Notes under the pieces: model-generated
What the model was told of the DNA's origin: nothing
The model's input: the letters and a program-made list of their open reading frames with translations, nothing else
Database searches by the model: none
Shown: positions 1-8,308 of the stretch, in pieces
How the letters are laid out: the number at the start of each line of letters is the position of its first letter
How positions within the stretch are numbered: the stretch's first letter is position 1
From: Syntrophomonadaceae bacterium
Lineage (GTDB): Bacteria; Bacillota; Dethiobacteria; DTU022
Assembly: GCA_007132095.1 (NCBI GenBank)
Contig: SLPH01000058.1
Span: forward strand, 1-45,407
DNA length: 45,407 nucleotides
Direction of reading: 5' to 3'
Program-made: the position numbers and the translations under genes

Positions 1-41
1 ATTTCCGAAAGGCCAGCAAGCCTTATATCAATAATAGAGGA

Positions 42-839
42 GTGAGTGCGATTAACCTGAGGGGTCAGGAAAGAGAATACGGTTACCTGTCCAGTCTTGA
101 GGATAATAAAGAAATCAGGATGAAAAAAGGCCAGAATTATGCCGGTTACTCGGTTGGCATTCTGCACATTGACGATGTTTACTACCCCCTGGTTCCCGGT
201 AATGTTGTCAACGCCTATACCTATGATTTTCCGGTCCGGATGATGGCCGTGCCGGATCTTGATGTTCCGGGACTGCTGAGCGGGGATCCTAATTTCAGCA
301 AACCGATTATTGATGCGGCTAAAAAGCTGCAGTCTGAAGGTATCAGGGCAGTATCAGGAGCATGCGGCTTTTTCGGCCATTTTCAGAAACAGGTCGCCGA
401 AGCTTTGGATATACCGGTTGGCCTGTCAAGCATGGTCCAGATTAACTGGATCAAGAGCGTTATGAAGCCGGGTAAGAGAATCGGGGTCCTTACTGCAGAT
501 GCTTCTTCATTAACCGAACCGCTGCTTAAAAACTGCGGGATTGAAGATCCCTCAAATTTGATCGTAAAAGACTTACGGCATGGGCCGCAGTTTTCAGCCA
601 TCCTCGAAGGCAGGGGCTCTTTTGATAACGGTGTCGTTAAAAATGAAGTTGTTTCTGCAGCGCTGGAAGTTGTTGAGAACAATACCGATGTAGGGGCGAT
701 CCTTCTCGAATGCAGTGATATGCCTCCCTATGCTTCTTACATCCAGCGGGAGGTCGGGCTGCCCGTATTCGACTTTATCACCCTGATCAGGTGGCTTCAT
801 TATGCCACTACTCATAAACCGTATTCAGGCCATATATAA
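42..839 (+). CDS. Asp/Glu/hydantoin racemase-like protein
   Basis: ORF 265 aa, GTG start with upstream AGAGGAG; motifs SGACGFFG and LLECSDMPPY resemble the two catalytic-Cys regions of the Asp/Glu racemase superfamily. Confidence 0.7.
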   Translation: MSAINLRGQEREYGYLSSLEDNKEIRMKKGQNYAGYSVGILHIDDVYYPLVPGNVVNAYTYDFPVRMMAVPDLDVPGLLSGDPNFSKPIIDAAKKLQSEGIRAVSGACGFFGHFQKQVAEALDIPVGLSSMVQINWIKSVMKPGKRIGVLTADASSLTEPLLKNCGIEDPSNLIVKDLRHGPQFSAILEGRGSFDNGVVKNEVVSAALEVVENNTDVGAILLECSDMPPYASYIQREVGLPVFDFITLIRWLHYATTHKPYSGHI

Positions 840-894
840 AACCGCTGATGCTTCTGCAACATTTATAGCGGCCATGTTTGAAGGTGAAGACAAA

Positions 895-933
895 TTAAGG
901 GCTGCCCGGGGTAAATTTACGGGCGGCCCTTAA
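895..933 (+). terminator. Hairpin terminator-like
   Basis: TTAAGGGCTGCCCG ... CGGGCGGCCCTTAA inverted repeat after racemase-like ORF. Confidence 0.6.
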
Positions 934-1028
934 TCATGTTGTTTTCCCGGCATGGGCGTAAACTGTGCCGATTCTCAGGGATGCAATAAAACCCTCAGGC
1001 CGGGGTTCGGCCTAAAAGGTTATCTTCA

Positions 1029-2378
1029 TTACTTTGCATAGCCCAACTTCATCAACGTTTTCTCCAGCGAAACAGCCAGCTTTTGGATCATCATTTCAAT
1101 TTCTGCTTCGGAAATCGTGAAAGGCGGCCCGATGACAAGGTAGTCTCGCGGAATTATGTCGGCTGTAGGACCGACACCGGTATATGTGATCAACCCTTCC
1201 TCTAATGCTGTTTCACGAACTTTTTCTGCAACAGAGAGCGCAGGGTCAAATGATTCCTTACTGCTGCGATCCAAAACCAGCTCCAGGCCCATCAGGAGGC
1301 CGGTTCCGCGAATATCACCAACATGGGGGTGATCGGAAAAAGCTGCATGCAAATTCTTTTTAAGCAGTTCACCTTTTGGCCCAACCTGCTCAAATAACTT
1401 TTGTTCTCTTAAATAGCGGTGGACGGCAACGGCTCCTGCGCAGCTAACCGGGTTGCCCTGGTAAGTATAACCATGGTAAAACTTACCCCAGTTGGCGCTG
1501 AATACATCATGTATATCTTTGTGGGCTATGACTGCGCCCATGGGGATATAGCCGCCCCCAAGCCCTTTGCCCAGTGTGGTTAAGTCAGACGTTACGCCCC
1601 ATAGTTCCTGGGCTGTATAGCTGCCGGGTCGACCATAGCCGCAGAGAACTTCGTCGCAGATTAGCAGCACATCATGCTTTGAGCAAATTTCCCTGATCCT
1701 GGGGAAATACTCTTTTGGCGGCACGCTGGCTGCAGCAGAAGTACCAATAATCGGTTCGGCGATGAATGCGGCCACGTTGTCAGCGCCTTCGGCAAGGATT
1801 GTCTTTTCCAGTTCTTCAGCGCAAATAATTCCGCATTGCGGGTAGCTCAGGCCGTAGTAGCAGCGGTAGCAATGGGGGGCGGGGATCAAGGGGAAATTCA
1901 TCAACAGGGGAGAATACATCTTCCGACGTTCTACGTTACCGGCAGCTGAAAGGGTGGCAAAAGAACTTCCATGGTAGCTGAGCCTTCTGCCGATGACTTT
2001 GTATTTGCTGCTTTTCCCTCTTTGCATGTGATATTGCAGGGCCATGCTGATAGCAGTTTCGTTTGCTTCGGTTCCTCCCGACAAAAAATAGGCATAATCA
2101 AGCCCTTCAGGGGCCTTTTCTGTTACGAGGGCAGCTAACTCCTCCTGGGCTTCAGTGGTGAAAGTGCTGCCGTGGGCATAGCCTGTTTTCAGGGCCTCAT
2201 TTTTCAGTGCTTCAGCTACGGAGCTGACACCGTAGCCAATATTAGTGACCAGGCAACCGGAAGAGCCGTCTAAATACCTTTTGCCCTCTCCATCGTAAAG
2301 GTATACTCCTTCGCCGCGAACCGCAACAGGGTAATCTTTGTTTTGTGAACGGTAAAAAACATGCCCTTTCTTTAACAT
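1029..2378 (-). CDS. Class-III pyridoxal-phosphate aminotransferase (omega-amino acid/aspartate aminotransferase family)
   Basis: 449 aa; SGGTEANE, LLICDEVLCGYGRPG, TLGKGLGGGYIPMGAV (PLP Lys), YTYQGNPVSCA motifs. Confidence 0.9.
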   Translation of the reverse strand: MLKKGHVFYRSQNKDYPVAVRGEGVYLYDGEGKRYLDGSSGCLVTNIGYGVSSVAEALKNEALKTGYAHGSTFTTEAQEELAALVTEKAPEGLDYAYFLSGGTEANETAISMALQYHMQRGKSSKYKVIGRRLSYHGSSFATLSAAGNVERRKMYSPLLMNFPLIPAPHCYRCYYGLSYPQCGIICAEELEKTILAEGADNVAAFIAEPIIGTSAAASVPPKEYFPRIREICSKHDVLLICDEVLCGYGRPGSYTAQELWGVTSDLTTLGKGLGGGYIPMGAVIAHKDIHDVFSANWGKFYHGYTYQGNPVSCAGAVAVHRYLREQKLFEQVGPKGELLKKNLHAAFSDHPHVGDIRGTGLLMGLELVLDRSSKESFDPALSVAEKVRETALEEGLITYTGVGPTADIIPRDYLVIGPPFTISEAEIEMMIQKLAVSLEKTLMKLGYAK

Positions 2379-2574
2379 TATTCACGCTCCTGACAAAATG
2401 TAGTTTCAAAATATCGTTATTGAAGGTCTGACTAAATAATAGCTTAGAGTGACGCACAGCGCAATATCGCTTCTAAAAAGCATTATTTTACTATATCCTG
2501 ATGGCTGGTTGATGATTATGTCAAACAGGAAAAAGTAGACTAAAGGGCCCTGAATTTAGATGGACAAGGCTAAA

Positions 2575-2611
2575 CCGCGCTCCCTGCGGCGTTTAGCGGC
2601 GGGGAGCGCGG
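2575..2611 (-). terminator. Hairpin terminator-like downstream of the D-aminoacylase-like gene
   Basis: CCGCGCTCCC ... GGGAGCGCGG perfect 10-bp arms. Confidence 0.6.
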
Positions 2612-2644
2612 GATTAAATATTATCAGAGGTTTTATTAGTGGTC

Positions 2645-4027
2645 CTATAGCTCCCAGATCTTGTTAGGAAGGGTTACCGGTTTACCCGGTTTGCTATCCT
2701 GAACAAAACCGCCTTTTTCAACAACGGGAGCGCCGTTAACAATCACGTAATCGATTCCCGACGGAGGGGCATCAGGTTTACCCAGCCCGGGGTAATCACT
2801 ATTGTCGCGAATCTCTTTCAGGTCAAAAATAACCAGGTCGGCATCGGCGCCCGGACGAAGGTGCCCCTTGTCAGTGAGCCCAAGCCGCTGTGCCGGCAGC
2901 AGGGTGCACTTTTTAACTGCTTGCAATAGAGTAAGTATGCCTGTTTCGCGGACCATCAACCTGAAAAATCTGGGATAAGTCCCGCTATCCTGGGGATGTC
3001 CGGAGCCCGGCTCGGGTGACCCGACGCATCCGTCTGTCGAAACCATTACAAAGTATGCGGATAGCGCTTCAAGGACTTCGCTGTCCCGTCCGGCAAAGGC
3101 AACAATTACTGTATCAGGTTCATCTTGACGAAGCTTCTCAAACAGGGGCTGGTCGCACTGGCGTCCGGCGAAAGGACCGGTAGAAACATAGAAATCACTG
3201 TAATCAATGCCCCACTTTTCAAGACAGCCCGGATCAAAGACAGCGGATCCGATAAAAGTGGCAAACGCGCTGTAAAGGCCGCTGTCAGCAGTAATGTCAA
3301 GCCCTTCCCTGCGGGCATCGGCGATCATATTAAGAGCTTCGGTCATCATGCCCATTCCCACCATATAGGCTAAGTGGGCCACTTGGATTGAAGCGCCTGT
3401 TTCCCGGGCCAACCTGATTACCTCGTGAATTGCTTCAAGGCCTCGCCATGAATCATAACGGGTATGGATAGCGACCGGCTTGTTATAAAGGGCGGCTATT
3501 TTACTCAGTTCCCTGACCTCTTCGAACGAGCTGCCAGGAGCATACTCCAGACCCAGTGAAAGACCCAGGGCTCCTTCTTCTAATCCCTTTTCCAGTCTTC
3601 TGGTCATAGCTTCAATTTGATCTGCTGAAGCCGGGGCGTAAACATCTGTTAGTCCCGCTTCAGTCCGCATGCTAAAAGAATGCCCCACCAACTGACCCTG
3701 GTTTATGGGAAAGCCGGTTTCGGACATCTCCTGGAAGAATTGTTTTGGCCCAACAGGGCTGAGGCCGCAATTTCCGCCAACAGTGGTTGTGATCCCCTGC
3801 ATAGCGTAAAGCATGCCCCCGTATTGATAATTATCAACATGCGAGTGGATATCAATAAAACCGGGGCAGACAACTTTAAGGTCTGCATCGATCACTTTTT
3901 GTCCTTCAAGCTCACCCCTGGTTACGACGGCCACTTTTTCGTCTTTGATACCGATGTTGGCTAGAGTTAGCAAATCACTTGACGGTTCAACTAAAGTTGC
4001 GTTATTTATGACCAGATCAAACTGCAT
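2645..4027 (-). CDS. D-aminoacylase / N-acyl-D-amino-acid deacylase-family amidohydrolase
   Basis: 460 aa; VCPGFIDIHSHVDN, GNCGLSP, GLEYAPGS, STDGCVGS, AQRLGLTDKGHLRPGADADLVIFD. Confidence 0.85.
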   Translation of the reverse strand: MQFDLVINNATLVEPSSDLLTLANIGIKDEKVAVVTRGELEGQKVIDADLKVVCPGFIDIHSHVDNYQYGGMLYAMQGITTTVGGNCGLSPVGPKQFFQEMSETGFPINQGQLVGHSFSMRTEAGLTDVYAPASADQIEAMTRRLEKGLEEGALGLSLGLEYAPGSSFEEVRELSKIAALYNKPVAIHTRYDSWRGLEAIHEVIRLARETGASIQVAHLAYMVGMGMMTEALNMIADARREGLDITADSGLYSAFATFIGSAVFDPGCLEKWGIDYSDFYVSTGPFAGRQCDQPLFEKLRQDEPDTVIVAFAGRDSEVLEALSAYFVMVSTDGCVGSPEPGSGHPQDSGTYPRFFRLMVRETGILTLLQAVKKCTLLPAQRLGLTDKGHLRPGADADLVIFDLKEIRDNSDYPGLGKPDAPPSGIDYVIVNGAPVVEKGGFVQDSKPGKPVTLPNKIWEL

Positions 4028-4048
4028 CGGCTCAACTCCCGAAATTTA

Positions 4049-4963
4049 TTATTCAATAACTTTTTTCAGTATTTCTCCATATGTATCTACGCGGCGGTCA
4101 CGGTGGAACTGTAATACATCGCGGGACTTCTTGATCTCATCAAGATCGCATTCAGCCATAATAATCTCGTCATCCCTGGTTTTGGCCTTGGCCAGGATTT
4201 CGCCCCAGGGATTACTGATGAAACTGCAGCCGTAAAAGCTCATTTCACCTTCTTCGCCAACGCGGTTTACCGCTGCCACAAACATGTTATTGCAGATTCC
4301 ATGAGCACGGATAGCGGTAATCCAGGGTTCTGAAGTGTCTAAATCGGGATCGTCCGGTTCAGATCCGATTGCTGAAGGGTAGAAAACAATGTCTGCCCCT
4401 TTTAAGGCAACAATGCGGGAGGCTTCGGGGAACCACTGATCCCAGCAGATCAGAATGGCAATTTTCCCGAACCGGGTTCGAAACACGGGATAACCCATGT
4501 CCCCGGGAGTAAAATAGTATTTTTCAATATACTGTGGCCCTTCTGGAATATGGTTTTTTCTATATTTGCCAAGGTATGTTCCGTCTGCGTCGATAACGGC
4601 GGCAGTGTTGAAGTAAACTCCGTCCATTGCATATTCATAAACAGGAACCAGGAGTACAACTCCCAGCTCTTTTGCCAGCTCCTGAAACAGTTTGGTAGTT
4701 GGCCCGGGAACCGGTTCAGCCCAGTCATATTTTTTTACGTCGATAGTTTGTGGAAAATACCGGCCCTTAAAAAGCTCCTGGGGGCAGATGATTTTAGCTC
4801 CACCTTCGGCAGCTTCGCGAATTAACCTGATCGCTTTTTCCAGGTTTTCATTTTGATCTTCCGAGCAGGTCTGCTGGATTATAGCTACACTAACAGCGCC
4901 TTTTTTCATCATAATTTCTATCTCCTTTTTGTTGTTCATTAAACTGCTCACCGCAGAGGACAC
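4049..4963 (-). CDS. Nitrilase-superfamily amidohydrolase, N-carbamoylputrescine amidase-like
   Basis: 304 aa; catalytic triad contexts CPQELF (Glu), YRKNHIPEGPQYIEKYYFTPGD (Lys), CWDQWFPEASR (Cys), and FYPSAIGSEPDD, recalling AguB/CPA; start may be internal (MMKKGAVSVAI). Confidence 0.85.
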   Translation of the reverse strand: MSSAVSSLMNNKKEIEIMMKKGAVSVAIIQQTCSEDQNENLEKAIRLIREAAEGGAKIICPQELFKGRYFPQTIDVKKYDWAEPVPGPTTKLFQELAKELGVVLLVPVYEYAMDGVYFNTAAVIDADGTYLGKYRKNHIPEGPQYIEKYYFTPGDMGYPVFRTRFGKIAILICWDQWFPEASRIVALKGADIVFYPSAIGSEPDDPDLDTSEPWITAIRAHGICNNMFVAAVNRVGEEGEMSFYGCSFISNPWGEILAKAKTRDDEIIMAECDLDEIKKSRDVLQFHRDRRVDTYGEILKKVIE

Positions 4964-4978
4964 TTAAGCAAACTTGGT

Positions 4979-6352
4979 CTAGATGGTTGCGAACCCGACG
5001 ATCAGGTAGAGTAAGATAGCCAGGCCTGCCGGTATTATCAGCATAGGCAGGGTAGTCTTTGCATATTCGATATTGGGGATCTGGGTTGATGCACAGGTCA
5101 GAGTGGCTGCGTCGCCGTAGAAACAGGCATGGCTGCCGAAAGCTGCGGCAGAAATGACCGCGCCTGATGCCAGGAATACATTGACGCCGTATACTCCGGC
5201 CAGGGGGATAATAATGGGCAGTGAAATTGCGGCAACACCCCAGAAAGAACCTGTGCTGAAAGCAATTAGGGCCACTACAATAAAGGTCACGGCCGGCAGC
5301 AACCCACCGGTCATAAAAGGTTCGACCGATTCGATGACAAATGCGGTAAGACCTAAACCTTCATTGGCCTGCTGTAAAAAGAAGGCGGCGCAGACAATAG
5401 CAAGGGCCGGGATCATGTTTTGGAAACCTTCCATAAATGAATCCCAGAACTGGGAGAAATTCATTACCTTCCTTGATATATATAATGCCAGGCAGGAAGT
5501 GATTGCAATTAATACACCCCAGAGCATATCTTCGGTAATAATAGTTACCGCAGCCAGGATTAGCATGGGGACGATAAAATCAAGGATCTGAGGCTTCTTT
5601 TCCCCATCCTCTTCGGCAGCTTCAGAAAGAGATTCTTCTTTAACCTTATCCCTTACCCCGGGTGGGAAGAGTTCTCCTGCTTCGGCCCGCAGTTCAGCTT
5701 TTCTCATTGGCCCGAAGGTGGGAATAACTTTCAGGGCGACCAGCGGAACAACCAGAAGGGCAGCCCAGCCATAAAACACGTAGGGGATAGTTCTAATGAA
5801 CGCCGCCGTAGCAGAACCGTCGACCAGGACGCCGTTTGCGCCTAGCTGGCCGGCCATAAAAGCAGACCAGGTGGAGAAAGGGACAATTACGCATACAACA
5901 GCGCCGGTCGAGTTAATGACATAAGCCAGCAGTTCCCGCGGCACTTTGAAGTTATCCGTTACTTTGCGCATTGCTACGCCAACAGATAAAGCGTTCAGGT
6001 AATCGTCAACAAAAATCAGCATACCTAAGATCCAGGTGCCGATTAGCGAGGTTCCTCTTCCTTTGACTACATTGGTAGCGGCAATAGAAAAGCCCTTGGC
6101 TCCGCCCGATTTTTCGAGCAGGGCAATCAGGCTTCCGAAAAGGCCGCAGACAAGAACTACCCAGACTGTGACGTCATCCATCATCACAATGTAGATTGCG
6201 TCCAGCCATGCTGGAAAGAAACCGAATCCATCGAGCAATACAAAGCCGATTAATGAGCCAAACAAGAGGGGTTCAAAAGTTCTGCGGGTGATGATGGCAA
6301 GGGCGATAACTGAAAGAGCGGGGATAACACTAATAATGCCCATATGTTCCAT
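4979..6352 (-). CDS. Na+/H+ antiporter NhaC-family transporter
   Basis: 457 aa polytopic; FVDDYLNALSVG, STGSFWGVAAISLPIIIPLA, GSHACFYGDAATLT motifs. Confidence 0.85.
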   Translation of the reverse strand: MEHMGIISVIPALSVIALAIITRRTFEPLLFGSLIGFVLLDGFGFFPAWLDAIYIVMMDDVTVWVVLVCGLFGSLIALLEKSGGAKGFSIAATNVVKGRGTSLIGTWILGMLIFVDDYLNALSVGVAMRKVTDNFKVPRELLAYVINSTGAVVCVIVPFSTWSAFMAGQLGANGVLVDGSATAAFIRTIPYVFYGWAALLVVPLVALKVIPTFGPMRKAELRAEAGELFPPGVRDKVKEESLSEAAEEDGEKKPQILDFIVPMLILAAVTIITEDMLWGVLIAITSCLALYISRKVMNFSQFWDSFMEGFQNMIPALAIVCAAFFLQQANEGLGLTAFVIESVEPFMTGGLLPAVTFIVVALIAFSTGSFWGVAAISLPIIIPLAGVYGVNVFLASGAVISAAAFGSHACFYGDAATLTCASTQIPNIEYAKTTLPMLIIPAGLAILLYLIVGFATI

Positions 6353-6463
6353 ATGTGTTATTTCCTCCTTGCTGTAATATGTATTTAATTTCAGCTATAC
6401 AAACAAGGTAATTATGAATCTGTGGATCAAAAGCGTCCCCTGCGGTAAGGGGTTTAAAGGCGC

Positions 6464-6500
6464 AAAGGCCCTGGCATGCGATCCTTATACCAGGGCCTTT
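6464..6500 (-). terminator. Inverted repeat/terminator-like between AOR and nhaC-like gene
   Basis: AAAGGCCCTGG ... CCAGGGCCTTT perfect 11-bp arms; no long T tract on the minus strand. Confidence 0.5.
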
Positions 6501-6553
6501 ATCTGTAATCTCTCCTCTCCCGGGTTTACACCCGGCTCAGGTTTGGAACTTAT

Positions 6554-8308
6554 TTAGATATCCAGTTCCTTTTTCTTTTCGTCAGTAACCCGGCCGTCGT
6601 TATCCCAGCCGCGAGCTCCATAGTATTCGGCCAGCATCCGCTCGTAATCTTCGCGGGGGATAACCTTGCCGGCAGCAGGACCGGTTGGCAGCGGATCCTT
6701 AAAGATCCGTTCGGGCAGGGTATCATCTTTTGATGAAAAACCTTCCCGTTCGTTAAACATGCGGGCCAGGTTATATGTTCTTTCGCCTACTTTTCTCAGG
6801 TCTTCAGGGCTGATTTCATAGCCGAGCGCCGCGCTTAAAATCTGGGCCTGAGTTTCGCCGTCAAGGCCCCAGAAGTCACAGAATATGGCGCAGAACTTGG
6901 CTGAATTGCCGTCCTGCATACCTTTAACCAGGGCCCCCTTGCCCTCAACCGTGTAAGGATCGAGATCGCCGAGCGCTTCCATGGAAATCGGCCAGGCCCG
7001 CATATGACATGCGCCGCGATCTGATGTAGCGTATGCCAGACCCATCCCCCAGGAGCCACGCGGCTCGTAACCGGGAAATTCAAGACCTTTGACCTGCATG
7101 GCAAATTCTCTGCCGCCGTACTTCTCGGCCAGATCGCGCACACCGAGAGCAAGGTCAGCCCCTACGCCTTCTTTGAGGGCTATAAGGGTAGGGACTTCGA
7201 GATAGGTGTCAACATCGCCGAAGCGAAGCCCGAAGTCGTGAATGCCCTTTTCTGTCATCTCCATGGCAAAAGCGGTAACATTGCCGGCAGATATGGTGTC
7301 GAGGCCGAGATCGTCGCAAAGGCGGTTGAATTCAATTACCGCTTCAAGGTCATCAATGCCGCAGTTCGAGCCGCAAAGGGCCAGGGTTTCATATTCGGGA
7401 CCTTCAACGCGGGTATGTCCGGATTTGACATAATTGCCGCAGCCCAGTGGGCAGGCGAAGCAAGCTTTTTTGCCCACTCGGACACCTTTTACCGCTTCGG
7501 TGTCAATACCTTTGTATCCATCGAAAGTGCTCTGCTGGAAGTTCTTTGTCGGCAGGGTGCCGGTTTCATTTGTCAGCTCAACGAGCATTGGTGTTCCGTC
7601 AGTGTAAGTCCAGTAATTATCTTCGGACATGGTGTCATTGCGGCGCAGCTTGTTCATGGCTGCAGTAAATTTACGAATGTCCGGTACTGTTACGCTGCCG
7701 CTTCCTTTGACGGCGATCGCTTTCAGGTTTTTACTGCCCATAACAGCCCCAATTCCGCCGCGGCCAGCCTGGCGGTAGAGCTCAGAACTGATGCAGGACA
7801 TGGGGACCAGGTTTTCGCCCGCCTGCCCGATAGTGAGAATTTTGGCGCTGCCGAGCGCATCCTTTAGCATATGTTCAGTTTCATGAGAGCCTTTGCCCCA
7901 TAATTTCCCCGCGCTGCGCAGTTCAACATTGCCATCTTCGATATAGAGATAGACAGGAAGTTTTGCCTTTCCGGTTACAATTACCCCGTCGTAGCCGGCG
8001 TACTTCAGCTCGGGAGCGAAAGCGCCTCCGATAGAACAGTCAAGGATAGTACCTGTGGCCGGCGATTTAGAAGCTATAGCCAGTTTACCGGAATTGGGAA
8101 CGATTGTACCTGTAAGAGGGCCGGTCATTAAGACTAATACATTGTCAGCGGATAGGGGATCTACTCCCGGTTTAAGCTCTTCAAATACATACTTGATGCT
8201 CAAACCTTTGCCGCCCAGGTAATCGCGGGCCCACTGCTTGGGCAGGTTTTCAGTATGGGATTCTCCGGTCGACAAGTTTATTTTCAGGATTTTACCGGTG
8301 TATGCCAT
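6554..8308 (-). CDS. Aldehyde:ferredoxin oxidoreductase family (tungsto/molybdopterin) protein
   Basis: 584 aa; KGLSIKYVFEEL, SGKLAIASKSPATGTILDCSIGGAFAPELKYAGYDGVIVTGKA, GRGGIGAVMGSKNLKAIAVKG, CFACPLGC Fe-S motif; ATG directly abuts the upstream TAA. Confidence 0.95.
   Translation of the reverse strand: MAYTGKILKINLSTGESHTENLPKQWARDYLGGKGLSIKYVFEELKPGVDPLSADNVLVLMTGPLTGTIVPNSGKLAIASKSPATGTILDCSIGGAFAPELKYAGYDGVIVTGKAKLPVYLYIEDGNVELRSAGKLWGKGSHETEHMLKDALGSAKILTIGQAGENLVPMSCISSELYRQAGRGGIGAVMGSKNLKAIAVKGSGSVTVPDIRKFTAAMNKLRRNDTMSEDNYWTYTDGTPMLVELTNETGTLPTKNFQQSTFDGYKGIDTEAVKGVRVGKKACFACPLGCGNYVKSGHTRVEGPEYETLALCGSNCGIDDLEAVIEFNRLCDDLGLDTISAGNVTAFAMEMTEKGIHDFGLRFGDVDTYLEVPTLIALKEGVGADLALGVRDLAEKYGGREFAMQVKGLEFPGYEPRGSWGMGLAYATSDRGACHMRAWPISMEALGDLDPYTVEGKGALVKGMQDGNSAKFCAIFCDFWGLDGETQAQILSAALGYEISPEDLRKVGERTYNLARMFNEREGFSSKDDTLPERIFKDPLPTGPAAGKVIPREDYERMLAEYYGARGWDNDGRVTDEKKKELDI

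Noticed and set aside
7238-7867. 209-aa plus-strand ORF inside the AOR gene
   Set aside because: Antisense to a strongly conserved AOR coding frame, no RBS context or recognisable domain; long antisense ORFs are expected from codon bias.
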